Shown here: positions 23,890 through 34,900 of the stretch, in pieces | Layout: each line of letters begins with the position of its first letter | Numbering within the stretch: position 1 is the stretch's first letter | Origin: Adiantum capillus-veneris | Taxonomy: Eukaryota; Streptophyta; Polypodiopsida; Polypodiales; Pteridaceae | Assembly (NCBI GenBank): GCA_014529385.2 | Contig: CM043969.1 | Span: forward strand, 35,092,446 to 35,156,445 | DNA: 64,000 nt | Direction of reading: 5' to 3' | Notes under the pieces: generated by a model | Databases searched by the model: none | Told to the model about the DNA's origin: nothing | What the model saw: the letters and a program-made list of their open reading frames with translations, nothing else | Program-made: the position numbers and the translations under genes

Positions 23890-25196
23890 TGATGGGGGCT
23901 TTTCACAAGCCAAGCTCCCATACCCCTCTTCTCTCGTCCCCACCTCATGAAAACCCCCTCTTAGGGCGGGAGTGATAAACGGCATTGGAAAAAGTAAGAA
24001 AAAATAAAGTATGATTATGTAAATATATAAGAAAGGTAAAATAAGCCACCTCATGCCTGCGGGGTAGCCCATCCCCACCTTGCCTCCTTTTTCTTCACTG
24101 TTGCCCCGCCGTGTGTCCCTTTTCCTCTCCTCCACTCAAAAGGTCAACCCCCTCTCGCTTCCCCTTGTCCTTTCTCCTTTCTCTCTCCCCTCAAGCTACC
24201 CCACCTTTCACCAATAATGCATTATAACTCACCAATAATGCACCAACTCACATGCAACTTACCCTATCTTCCAAAATAGTATACCCCACCCCCTCTTTCT
24301 CTCTCCTATCATATCCCATGACCCAAATACCCCCCTCTCTCTCTAAAGGGCGCCATGTCTCTTGTCTTGTAGCTAAATAACCTCCCCCACACTCACACAC
24401 ACTCAGTTTCACTGAAAAAGGTGTCCACAGACCCATCCCCACCCGGTGGTTACCTGATTTTTCTTGTGTTCACATACATCTGCACACAGATTCACCTCTG
24501 AACACACTCCCCTCTCTCCCCTCTTGTAATTACTTTATTCTCCATATCACCTCTCACTTTTTTTCATCAACCCACATCAACCCATCTCTCTCTCTTAGTC
24601 TCTCTCATGAGACTACTGTTCTGGCACATATACACACAGCCAGACAAGTGGGGCCCACAGTCACATGGCCTATGTAGATAATGATTTCTTCATTTCTAAA
24701 TTCTAGAATTTCTTCCCCCTCCTCCCCTATATAAAGAGGGGTCACCATCACACAAAAAAACACACCATCACCAAAGAGTACACTATGCACTGTGTGTGCC
24801 TAGTGCACACACACACACCCACACCATCACCATCACCGCAATCACCATGCTCGTCTTGAGCATGACCTCTACACCCTTGGGCTATGGAAGATGAAGGGAA
24901 ACTAAATGAAGGATGATGGCCATAACCCTCGTGCGAGTCTTCGCCATCAACTCCCACCTATCCGCCATGTGCTCTACCACTCTCTCCCTTCTCATTCCCC
25001 TACCCTATGCTCCCCATTTCATCGCCTAATTCTCTAAATAAAGCTTGAGGTTTTGTGAATATGTTTTCTTGCAATGTTTTGCCCATGTGAGGTGTGCGGA
25101 ATCGCCACCTAGTCTTGTGTTTGGAGTGAGCTTGTGTATGTGTGAAGGGTGTGCGGATTCACCATCCTTTTGTGGTGCCTAAGTACTAAGCCGCTA

Positions 25197-25255
<59 letters not shown>

Positions 25256-25467
25256 AGTTGATCTCATTCCCTTTCCTCTTCATCGTTACTCCCAAGCATC
25301 CATCTCTCTTGGATGAAAACTTTGTTATGGTGGTGTGTGGTTTGCGTCCTAGCCGTTGAAGCTAGGTGGTGCCCCCTGTTTTCTTTACCATGACAGGCTT
25401 GAGGCGCGCCATTCGGTCCCCGTTGTTTTAGAGGCCGTCGGGGTTCGGGGTTCGCTTTGCTCCCGTC
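23890..25467 (+). repeat. E1 3' LTR
   Basis: Preceded by the purine-rich AAAAGGGGAGGGCTAA. Same landmarks as the 5' LTR: TATA 24728-24735, (CT)n 25201-25251, hairpin 25348-25366. Has an extra C/A-rich segment at about 24390-24431 that is absent from the 5' copy. Confidence 0.9.
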
Positions 25468-25690
25468 AGTGCCATATATATGTTTTGGAGATTCTATGAC
25501 CCTCGAGCCATAAGAACATAGGAAACCCTATGACCCTTGTGATTGTACATTGACACCCTATGGCCAGATGGGACATTGGTCACCCTATAGTGCGATGTGA
25601 GACCACCCTATGGCCTTATGGTCATAGGGTGCCTTAGGGACATATGTTACTCTTTAGTATGAGGTGAAACCCTATGTAGCCACACCCTGT
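25468..25690. repeat. Palindromic satellite block C, right part
   Basis: Continues the unit broken at 16221: joining ...ggtcatagtgc to catatatatgttttggagat restores a normal C unit. Several decayed units follow up to about 25690. Confidence 0.8.
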
Positions 25691-25974
25691 CTGCCCTTCT
25701 AAAGATTCGATGTCTAGTTTTATTTTAGTGACTACAAATGAATTTAAAGAAACTATATTACACCATATCTTACAAACACATATAGTGTACACTTTCTGTT
25801 CCACCTTTTTGCCTCTTTTTTTTCCCATCCTTCTGCAACAACTGAACAACAACGTGCTCTACTCGTCCTCTTACAACGTGTGCCCAACTCCCCACAACCC
25901 AATTACAGGTATCCATAGTTTCAACATTTTCTATAGTTTTTGTCTTTTGTATTTGCAGGTTTATTTTTTTTTTT

Positions 25975-26260
25975 TGGTAATTAGAGATTTTTGCAGTTAG
26001 AGTTTTACAATTTTACAGTTTAGGTCACTTATGAAGAGTTTTCTGTTTTACAGATTTAGGTCCCTAATAAGATTTTTTCGTTTTGCAAATTTAGGTCCCT
26101 AATTAGTGTCTTCTATTTTATATTTTTAGGTCTCTAATTAGAGTATTCTGTATTACAGTTTTAGATCTCTAATTAGAGATTTTTCTGTTTTATAGTTCTA
26201 CAGTCTATAGTTTTACAGTTTTAGAGATGTAAGTAATGATTTTTGTTTATTGTTTTAGAG
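25975..26260 (+). repeat. Degenerate ~50-60-bp tandem repeat
   Basis: Five to six loose copies of a unit like ttttacagttttaggtccct followed by aattagagatttttctgttt. Independent of the palindromic satellite. Confidence 0.7.
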
Positions 26261-26354
26261 AGAGGTGATTCATAACTTAACTAAAACGTAATTAAATTAA
26301 GAACAATTAAAACCGAATTAAGCAAAAAGATTAGGGTTTCTACAGGTTACCTCT

Positions 26355-26690
26355 GAGTAAATCTGTGTTTGATGAAAACCGGCTGCAGCAGTAGCAAGCA
26401 GTCACTTAGGTGTGTTGAGGCCGCGACGATGATGGTAACAGATCTATGTTTGGGAGGTTGCGACAACAGTCCTTCTGTTGAAGGTTGTGGCGATGGCTTC
26501 GCGTAGATCTGTGTGCGCGTCGCAACAATGGTGTAGAAATGTATGCGTAGGAAGAGAGGGAGAGAGAGACAGAGAAAGACAAGCTCTGTGCAGGTTTCTG
26601 TGCAGGAGAGAGCGACAGCGCGGAAAAAATTGTGGTAGAGAGAGAAAGAGAGAGATAAGGTTAGGTTAGGTTAGAAATTCAAAATTCGAA
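26355..26690 (-). promoter_or_regulatory. Possible 5' leader exon, minus strand
   Basis: Read on the minus strand it is rich in CTCTCT with a moderate GC level, ending at ACTCAGAG|GTAACC, a fair 5' splice donor. That could be the first exon of the ParB-like gene, whose first visible acceptor is at 11934. The link would need an intron of about 14 kb containing blocks B and C and E1. Speculative. Confidence 0.2.
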
Positions 26691-27120
26691 TTTTGAATAT
26701 AGGGGCTGTTCTCACGGGTTCGCAGTCGAGATTACTAGAGTTCTAGGCCTTGTGCGAAAATGAGACATAGCTCGTCGGCTCCGAAATTGAAAGAGTTTTT
26801 CAAAAAAAAAAAGGCTTTGTCAATGCTTTGTAGTACGGGTACAAGGCTTTGTCAATGTCTGTATCTTTGTAGTACGAGTGGAACAACACCCATGAAGCAA
26901 AATTTGACTCCAGAATCAAAATCTGCATAGTAAAAAATACACTAAAAATAGCTAAATTTTAAAAAACTTATCCCGAAAATTGTGCGCTATTTTTTTTGTC
27001 TGATATCAATAAGTGTATTTGAAAACCCATTATCACAAAGTTTGTCGTAGCGTTAAAAAAAAAGAATTTATTTTTTTATTTTTTAATTATTTTTTAAATT
27101 TATGCCACTTGCGGATATCC

Positions 27121-28645
27121 CTTGAATGGCCGAAATTATTATAAAGACACCTCAGCCACCCCTGGGCTCACAGCATAGGACGGAAATGTTGGAGGTCAAG
27201 GATCAAAGCGTGCACTCAGTTCCATTTGAAAATCCTATGTCCTAGGGTTTTCTTCTTCTATCTTGTGAGATCCTTGTGGCCCTACGGTGGCAATGTGAAA
27301 TCTTGTGAACCTAGGGCCATAGGGTGGCAATGTATAAGCTCAAGAGCCATGAGTTGCCCTATATTCCATTTGGAAATCCTATGGCCCTAGGGTTTAGGGG
27401 TGACAATGGATAAGCTCCAATACATAGCCCTATGTTCCAGTTGGAGATCCTATGGCCCTAGGTCCACGACAATGTATAAGCTCAAGAGCCATACGTTGCC
27501 CTAATTTCTAGTTGGAGATACTATGGCCCTAGGGTCATGGGGTGGCAATATGTAAGCTCAAGGGCCATAGGGTGCCACATGTCCCATATGGAGATCCTAC
27601 GTCCCTAGGGCCATTGGGTGGCAATGTATAAGCTCAATGGCCATACATTGCCTATGTTCCATTCGGAAATCCTATGGCCCTAGGGTAATGGGGTGGCAAT
27701 GTATAAGCTCAAGGGCCATACATTGCATATGTTCCATTTAGAAATCCTATGGCCCTAGGGTAATGGGGTGGCAATGTATAAGCTCAAGGTCCATAGGGTG
27801 CCACATGTCCCATATAGAGATCCTATGGCCCTAGGGCCATGGGGCTGCATTGATATCTTGGCCACCCTTGAGCTTAGGGGCCTTAGGTTCTCTTATTGCA
27901 TGTTGTGAGATCTTGTGGCCCTATGGCCATAGGGTGGCAATGTATAAGCTCGAGGGCCATACATTGCCTATGTTCCATTTGGAAATCCTATGGCCCTAGG
28001 GTCATGGGGTGGTAATGTATAAGCTCAAGGGCCATAGGGTGCCACATGTTCCATATCTAGAGATCCTATGGCCCTAGGGCCATGGGTCTGCATTCATATC
28101 TTGGCCACCTTTGACATCTTGGCCATAGGTTGTCTTTTTTAATGTTTTGAAGTCTTGTGGCCCTAGGGCCATAGGGTGTCAATGCTCACACCCTTGGGCT
28201 TAGGGCCATAGGTTGTCTTCTTGTATGTTTTGAAGTCTTGTGGCCCTAGGGCCATAGGGTGTCAATGCTCACACCCTTGGGCTTAGGTCCATAGGTTGTC
28301 TTTTTGTATGTTTTGAAGTCTTGTGGGCCTAGGGCCATAGGGTGTCAATGTATAAGCTCAAGGTCCATACGTTGCCCTATGTTCCATTTGGAAATCCTAT
28401 AGCCCTAGGGTCATGGGGTTGCAATGTATAAGCTCAAGGGACATACATTGTTGTATGTTTCATATGCCGATCCTATGGCCCTAGGGTCATGGGGTTGCAT
28501 TGTATAATCTCAAGGGCCATACGTTGCCCTATGTTCCATTTGGAAATCCTATAGCCCTAGGGTCATGGGGTGCCATAGGATGTATATATACTTGACATGA
28601 AACTCCCTATGGCCATAGGATGTATATATACTTGACATGAAACTC
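27121..28645. repeat. Palindromic satellite block C' (inverted C)
   Basis: Units read ggcaatgtataagctcaagg, gccatagggtgccacatgtt and ccatatggagatcctatggc, which is the reverse complement of the block C unit with modest divergence. A 39-bp tandem repeat with tgtatatatacttgacatga lies at about 28568-28645. Confidence 0.85.
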
Positions 28646-28880
28646 TGTGAGGTGATCTTGAGGACAACCCTATGGCCTTCAGGCCTTAGGGAGCTAATAT
28701 AGAGCAAATATTCTTTATACCGTCATAGAGAGCTATGGCCCTGGGGCCATAGCAAAACAATGAGGGCACCTTGTGGTCTAGGGGCCATAGGAAGTCAATA
28801 TAGATCATAGAGAATAGACCACAAAGAGATTCTTAGTAGCATAAAGGGAACCCTATGACCTTCAGGCCACAGGGTGCTTC
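28646..28880. repeat. Palindromic satellite B' (inverted B)
   Basis: Reverse complement of part of block B, best matched with about 12470-12690: the sequence includes ggccatagcaaaacaatgag, aagtcaatatagatcatag and caaagagattcttagtagca. It ends about 100 bp before the 3' splice site of the next gene. Confidence 0.8.
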
Positions 28881-28983
28881 TCATGAAACACCCACATACA
28901 TACTTGTTATGCTTTATGCTACATAAATCAATATACTCTGCAAGAGGTTTGTTTAACAATTATTCTTGCAAATCTTCTTGCAG

Positions 28984-30222
28984 GTACGGCTAATTTCAAT
29001 CATGGTGATAGAGTGTGCATGTTTGTAGCGACACAAAAGGTTGCCATTGGGACTGTATTTGAAATAAATCCAAGTGCATATTGTTCTGTCATGCTTATTG
29101 GGGAAGGCAATGTATTGGTGTCAGTTGATTTGTGTTTTGAAAAGAAAGCACTCATCCCTTTTCCAACAATGGATGCATTGACAGTGGGAGATTCTTTTCA
29201 TAGTATTGTGAAATGGAGTAGTGGGTTGTTGCAACATATAAATGAGATGCAGTACAAAGGGGCTTCTATGCATGAGGCTGACAAAGTAGAAGGAGCATTG
29301 GATGCACAATGTAATGGAATGAGCTACAGAGAGGTTTGGAAGGATAAGAGGGTTCAACTTTGGGATGAAAGCAAAACACATGTAGTAGCTGAAGGGGTTG
29401 TCATGTATGTGTGTCTGTTTGACTCTGTCAACTTTGGTGAGCTAGGTGAAGATAACATTGGTATTGGTATCGAAACATCCTATGCAGATGAGGCTACTAT
29501 TTCTACATAAGCTAGTGTATGCAACATTAATCTAGTTTGTTCGCGTATCAAGAGAGTGACAACTATGGATGGAATGCTATGCATGCGTTACAAGAAACAT
29601 GCATTGAATCAACTTATTTGGTAGAGCCTATTTCAAAAAAGCAGAAATATTGCTTTGTAAATAGGAAGCCAAAAATGTCAGTGAAAGCTTCTAAGAGATC
29701 CAATCAAGCATCTGTCCAGCTTGTTTCAACCATAGATTGTTGTTCCAAAAGGTGTTGTCAATATGCCAATCGAGATAAGGTCATGGCTATGCACAATGAA
29801 TTTTGGGGACAGAGTTCACAAAATAGAACAAACTTTGTGTATGATACAATGTTGACCACATGGCGTGAGAACAAAACAACTACAAAGACATGCTATGTGT
29901 TTTCTTTTAATGGCAGTGAGGTTTGGCGTAGAGCTTGGTACAAAATTCATGGCATTCCAAAAACTTCATTTTATCGTTACCGTGAACATTTTGAGAATGG
30001 GGTTAGACGCTCAGTGCATGGTAATGATGGTGTCATGAGAAAACAAAGAGACCATACAAAAATGGGAAGGGCATTGATGCGCTCTTTTGTTGATGAAAAC
30101 TCGGAGAGAATGCCACATAAGAGTAGAACCATGGAAGATGGTACTAGGGAAACTTTGCTTGCAATACCAAACATGTACAAGCAAGTAGACATTTTACATG
30201 ATGTCAATAAAACACTTGACAG
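28984..30222 (+). pseudogene. Mobile-element gene, 5' part (DUF8039-like and Cys-rich domains)
   Basis: Follows a plausible acceptor (ttattcttgcaaatcttcttgcag). The first frame (to 29510) has HGDRVCMFVATQKVAIGTVF and later VDLCFEKKALIPFPTM, the pattern of the DUF8039-like domain found in plant transposon proteins. After a stop at 29508 a second frame (29537 on) has CCSKRCCQYANRDKV, then a region with FSFNGSEVWRRAWYKIHGI and SFYRYREHFENGVRRSV, the conserved part of a plant transposase-like family. It is cut at 30222 by E2 and resumes at 40045. The family and its chemistry are assigned from memory and motif. Confidence 0.5.
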
Positions 30223-31050
30223 TGATAGCCGTTTTTTTGGCTCTTTGTAATTGCCATAGTGAGTTATCTCACCCTATCAAATCACTCAAACACTGTGGTT
30301 ACCCTCACCCTTTCACTGTATATAGGTGCGTGTGAGTTAGGGGACTTTTCCCATATCTCCTTACTGAAATAAAAAACCCTCAATTAGCTAGTCATTGGGC
30401 TAGTTGAGCCAAAAAAATAAAAAATATTAAAAATATAAGTATATTATGGCCCATGCGTATGTAAATATTTCTTTGAGTGGAATCTCATTGGCATTAGGCA
30501 TATGTATGTGTTGTATTAGGGGTGATTAGCAAGGGAACTCTATGCCATTGTAAGAGAGAGTGATCATTAAATTGAGAGTAGGAAATCTATCATTTCTCCT
30601 ACTAGTGTAAGCCCAACATTTGCTGAATCAAGGAGGGTGAATTTGGACTAAGCATGGATAGCTTGTCTCCATTCCAACGTGAAGTCATGGACAATAATGA
30701 TGTGTAAGTGTCTTGGTGTTTTATTTAAGTTCTTGATAGCTTGTCTCCGGGTATTGTTATCAATTTAGCCATAAATCCCACATGCTGTAAGAGGGCGACA
30801 GGGTGGAGAGGACTCCCCTGGCCTTAAGACAGTGATTGGGGTGGTTTTTTCCTTGTGATGTGTTGTGGTGTAATTTACTCAGGCTATGTTGAACAAATAC
30901 TAATCTCACTTTGATTGGTCATGACAGATTTGTAAGAAGGCATTAGTGCAACAAGCACCCCCTTCCCCCTTCTCTCTCTTTCTTACATATATATATTTAT
31001 GTTTGCTTGATCATTAACGATACACTTCAAAGCAGCCCGAGCACCATCTC

Positions 31051-31123
<73 letters not shown>

Positions 31124-31382
31124 TTTTAGTGTGTGAGAGTGTTCCCTTAGTGTTAGGGTTAGTGTAAATTCCTTGCTTGTTTGTGGGTTGCTCTAACGAT
31201 TCTCCTCTTTTGCGTCCTAGTTCGCTCTTAAACTAGGTGGTGCCCCTTGTGTAGTTGGGATTTGGCTGTGGATTTGTTGTTTTGGTTTGTGTTGTGTTGT
31301 GCCCCAGCCCCATTGAGCAGCACGGGAGCCTTGAAGGGTTTCTAGAGGTTTCTCTTCTTGTTGCCCATCCCGGACCGCTTCA
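30223..31382 (+). repeat. E2 5' LTR, promoter region deleted
   Basis: Starts TGATAGCCG and ends CGCTTCA. At 30474/30475 it skips 1576 bp present in the 3' LTR (37553-39128). The missing part includes the TATA box. Both ends of the deletion carry ttt, as in a microhomology-mediated deletion. (CT)n at 31047-31120; hairpin at 31216-31237. Confidence 0.88.
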
Positions 31383-31385
31383 AAT

Positions 31386-31402
31386 TGGTGCCCCCACTGA
31401 GG
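31386..31402 (+). other. E2 primer-binding-site candidate
   Basis: TGGTGCCCCCACTGAGG, 3 bp after the LTR end and identical to the E1 site. Confidence 0.6.
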
Positions 31403-31476
31403 AAAACAACTCGTGTATGTTTTTGTGTAGGATCAACTTTTAGCATAATCAAGTAGCTTGCCTGAATCACGAGAAT

Positions 31477-31692
31477 TTGTATGATCCCTTCATTCCCATT
31501 GCAAGGCAAAAGGTACACATAATTGTTAGTACTAAGTTGCAATTTCAGCGAGTAATTCGTAGAATTTTAGGTCCTCTTAGGTTGGTAGAGATAAACGCAT
31601 CAGTAAATCCTTTTATTTTGCCTGTCATTAGGTACGACCTTAGTTTGGACGTCTATATTTTTGTTTTGTTTGAAGAATTAGGTTATGCATAG
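31477..31692 (+). CDS. E2 small leader protein, copy a
   Basis: About 70 residues containing VEINASVNPFILPVI and LDVYIFVLF, matching the E1 leader protein and copy b next to it. Same reading phase as copy b and as gag; ends at TAG 31690. Confidence 0.45.
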   Translation: MYDPFIPIARQKVHIIVSTKLQFQRVIRRILGPLRLVEINASVNPFILPVIRYDLSLDVYIFVLFEELGYA

Positions 31693-31695
31693 ACC

Positions 31696-31914
31696 ATGGA
31701 TAATGGCCCAGGAATACAGGTTTTTCCCTTTCATTTCACTCCACACATTAGAGTAAACATTGCAATTAGTAGAAAAATCCATTTTCAACAACGTATGGTA
31801 TTCATGTTTGGTGCCCAAAGAGTAGGAGAAATTCTCGCGTCACCAAACCCTGTCATTCTACCTCTTATTGATTATCATAGGTCATTTGATGTGAATATTT
31901 TTATTTTGTTGTAG
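31696..31914 (+). CDS. E2 small leader protein, copy b
   Basis: Contains GEILASPNPVILPLI and FDVNIFILL. Tandem partner of copy a, more diverged from it in sequence than the pattern suggests, so the duplication is probably not recent. Ends at TAG 31912. Confidence 0.45.
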   Translation: MDNGPGIQVFPFHFTPHIRVNIAISRKIHFQQRMVFMFGAQRVGEILASPNPVILPLIDYHRSFDVNIFILL

Positions 31915-31983
31915 AATAGATTGCAATTTAGAAAATATTATTGTGTAAATCTTTTAAAGAAAGAAAAAACAAAAACGCGTCAC

Positions 31984-34900
31984 TTTGAAATCAATTCAAT
32001 GGAGAGCCAACGCCAAATGTCTGGATATCCTCTTTTCTTTGGAGAGCCTTGAGAGGATGTAGAATTATTTCTAGTGAATTTCAAGATGTCTTGCCGTATC
32101 AAGAGGAGAGTAACTGATCAAGAACGTGTAGAAATGTTTGAGGTGGTCCTTACGAAGGATGCTAGCACTTGGTTTGACTCTTTGCCTGAGGAAGTTAAAT
32201 GGAATTACACATAAGTTTTGAATCGTTTCAAGAAATACTTATTTGATCCCCAAAACACTCAGAAATTATGGCAAGACATTGTTTCTCATAAGCAAAAAAA
32301 CTTAGATGACTACTACTTGTACAAGCAAGAGTTCCTACGTCTTTGGGCTCTATGGATACGAAATGTTGCTAACCCTGGTGATGGTGCTGAATTTCTAAAG
32401 AAGGAGAGGTTCATAGCCGGACTCTTTCCTGACCTTAAGGTAAAAGTTGAGGCGGGTGCACCTGCTACTTTTGATGTAGCTGAAACTAGGGCTGCTGAGA
32501 AGTATAGGAAACTCAAGTGCTTAAGGGGAGAGGTTCCAATAGAAGGTCTTAGACCCAAAGGTAAGTCACAAGCATCAACATCTAGGGAGCTTCCTAAGGT
32601 AACGGATGAAGTGATTGAGAAGTTAAATGAATCTTTAAGCAACCTGTCAATTCACCTTGCACAAGCTGTAGGTCCAAAGGGACAAGCAAAGAAGTCAGAA
32701 GAGAGAAAGCCACGAACTAGGAGAGTCTTGCAATGTTGGAATTGCGGTGAGTCTGGACATGGGATGTATAATTGTCCTTGGCCCCGTGGGGAGCCAGGGA
32801 GACCTAACTTGAATTACCCAGTGATGAATGCAGGTGAAGGAACTAGTCAGCAATCACGGCTTATACAAAGCCCAAATGGAGCAAGACCACCTCCACAAGG
32901 AGTGGAAGGAGTTCCACCTTTGCCAGACCCAAACGTGCATGTGGTATAGGTGACAAATTCAAGAGAGGTTGACATGGAAGCAAATGGCATTAAGCGTGGC
33001 CGAGGGAAAGGTAAGGAGAAAGAAGGAGTTACATCACAGAGTGACCATGGACAAGGCAAGAAGGCAAAGGAAACCAAGGAAACCAAGAGGACTCGACGTC
33101 GTATCAACCTCCAAGACTTCCCTCTTGGACATGGTATGGCTCCGTACAACTTGTTGGAAGACATGAGAGGTAAGGGTCTTGATATTTCATGGCCTCAATT
33201 TCTTCCATTATGTCCACAAGTTAGGAGGGATTTAACAAGGGCAGTTAGCACTAGGAGAAAGGTAAAAGAGAGTGTGCCTGTTGTAAACATTGCACAAGCT
33301 GAAATGAATGAGGGCATTACACCGGTGCTAGACTGTTACATCAAAGGAAGATTGGTTAGGAAAGGTCTAGTGGATGGGGGTGCACAAATTTGCGCCATGA
33401 CAGAGGGACTCATGCAAAGACTAGGCATGCACATCCATGAGACACCTGAAATCAAAGTCAAGATGGCAAACAATAGCAAGGCTAGGTGTGTAGGCATTTG
33501 TAAAAATGTCTTTTTAGAGGCCTTTGGCATTAAGAAAGCGGTGGATTTTTATGTTATGTTGACCAAGGGAAGTGGTTATCCATTTATCCTAGGAAGACCA
33601 TAGCTAATGAAAATGCGAGCTTTGCAGGATTGGGAGAGTGGGAAATTAATTTGCAGGAATGACAATCATAAGAAGGTTGTCTTTGACATGAAGGAGCAAC
33701 GCCAAGAGGAGCTCCATGAAGAATCATCTCAAAGTGAGACGGAAGAAGGTTGGACCGATAGCACTTCAGAAGAAGAAAGTAGCGGCAGCATTACTGAAGA
33801 GGAGTCTTCCATCGAAGTCATGGGGGTAAGGTTTAAGCCAAGCAACCAAGAGACCTCTTGTTAAGGCTTGGAGGAGGTAGGTCCTCAAGAGAACGAAGGT
33901 GTTCAAGATGAAGGGATGCTGGAAGGTATGCTATCAACAACACTTACAAAGGATGAAAGAGAGGAGTTCAAATGTGTACTAAGGAAGTTTCCTAGGCTTT
34001 TTGCTAAAGACTACACCGACGTGCGTGGGGTAGATGTTGTTCAACACAAGATTGAGTTAAAGCCTGAGGCCACACCTAAAGCTCAGAAGCTACGAAGGCT
34101 AGGAGTTATAAAGGAACATGCTCTACTCAAGGAGGTAAGAAAGCTTCTAGCAGCAGGTTTCATTTATCCAGTGGAGAATTCAGAGTGGGTCTCTCCTGTT
34201 GTTGTCACTCCTAAGAAAAATGGCAAGTGGAGGGTGTGTGTGGATTACCGTCCTCTCAATGAGGCAACAAAAAGAGATCACTTTCCCCTCCCATTCCAGG
34301 ATGAGATACTAAATGAGGTAGCTGGTCATGAGAAGTACATTGTGTGCGATGGTTACTCACGTTACTTTCAAATAGGGATTGCATTGGAGGATCAATTGAA
34401 AACAACCTTTATCACTCCTTGGGGTTGTTATGCTTTTAGAGTCATGCCATTTGGTCTGACAAATGCTCCTTCAACATTCCAACGTTTCATGAATATGGTG
34501 TTTCAAGCATTCTTTGGAAAGTCAATTAGGGTGTTCATTGATGATTTCTGTATTTATAGCTCAAAATCATTGCATCTACAAAGGGTAGAAGAAGGTTTAA
34601 AGAATCTCTACGACATAGGAGGTCAACTCAACCCCGACAAGTGCCATATAGGTGAGGATGAAGTAATCTTGCTTGGTCATAAAGTTTCTTACAAAGGCAT
34701 TGAAGTGGATCCTTCAAAGGCAAAGGCTCTTATTGAGCTACCATCACCCAAGAGTCTTAAGGAGGTCATCTCATTCATTCAAAAGGTGAAGTATATGTCA
34801 CGCTTCATTCACTTAGCCTTGGAGTTACTTTACCCTTTGCAATAGTTGACACAATTAGTAGAATTTGCATGGTCTGATGAGCTTGAAGAGTACTTTTGTA

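Larger units (their letters stand above)
16222..25467 (+). mobile_element. E1: near-intact Tat-type Ty3/gypsy retrotransposon
   Basis: A 9.2-kb element with two LTRs (1526 and 1578 bp), a 5-bp target duplication (agtgc at 16217-16221 and 25468-25472), a primer-binding-site candidate at 17751, a purine tract before 23890 and one uninterrupted gag-pol frame. By eye I count about 30 substitutions between the LTRs (about 2%), plus a roughly 40-bp insertion in the 3' LTR and different (CT)n lengths. The dual RNase H places it in or near the Tat lineage. It sits in satellite block C. Confidence 0.92.
25691..27120. other. Spacer between inverted satellite arms
   Basis: Unique sequence. It contains a degenerate tandem repeat (25975-26260), a CT-rich stretch on the minus strand resembling a plant 5' untranslated region (26355-26690) with a GTAACC donor-like site, and an AT-rich part (26930-27110). 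No gene can be supported. It separates the two arms of the large inverted repeat and could hold divergent promoters for the genes at 11.9 and 29.0 kb; that is inference. Confidence 0.4.

Noticed and set aside
23746-24135. Minus-strand frames in the E1 3' LTR and their 5' LTR twins (16.6-17.2 kb)
   Set aside because: Identical frames in both LTRs merely reflect LTR duplication, and they oppose the promoter.
26650-26680. Telomere repeat (ggttaggttaggttag)
   Set aside because: Only three TTAGG-like units, while the usual plant telomere repeat is TTTAGGG.
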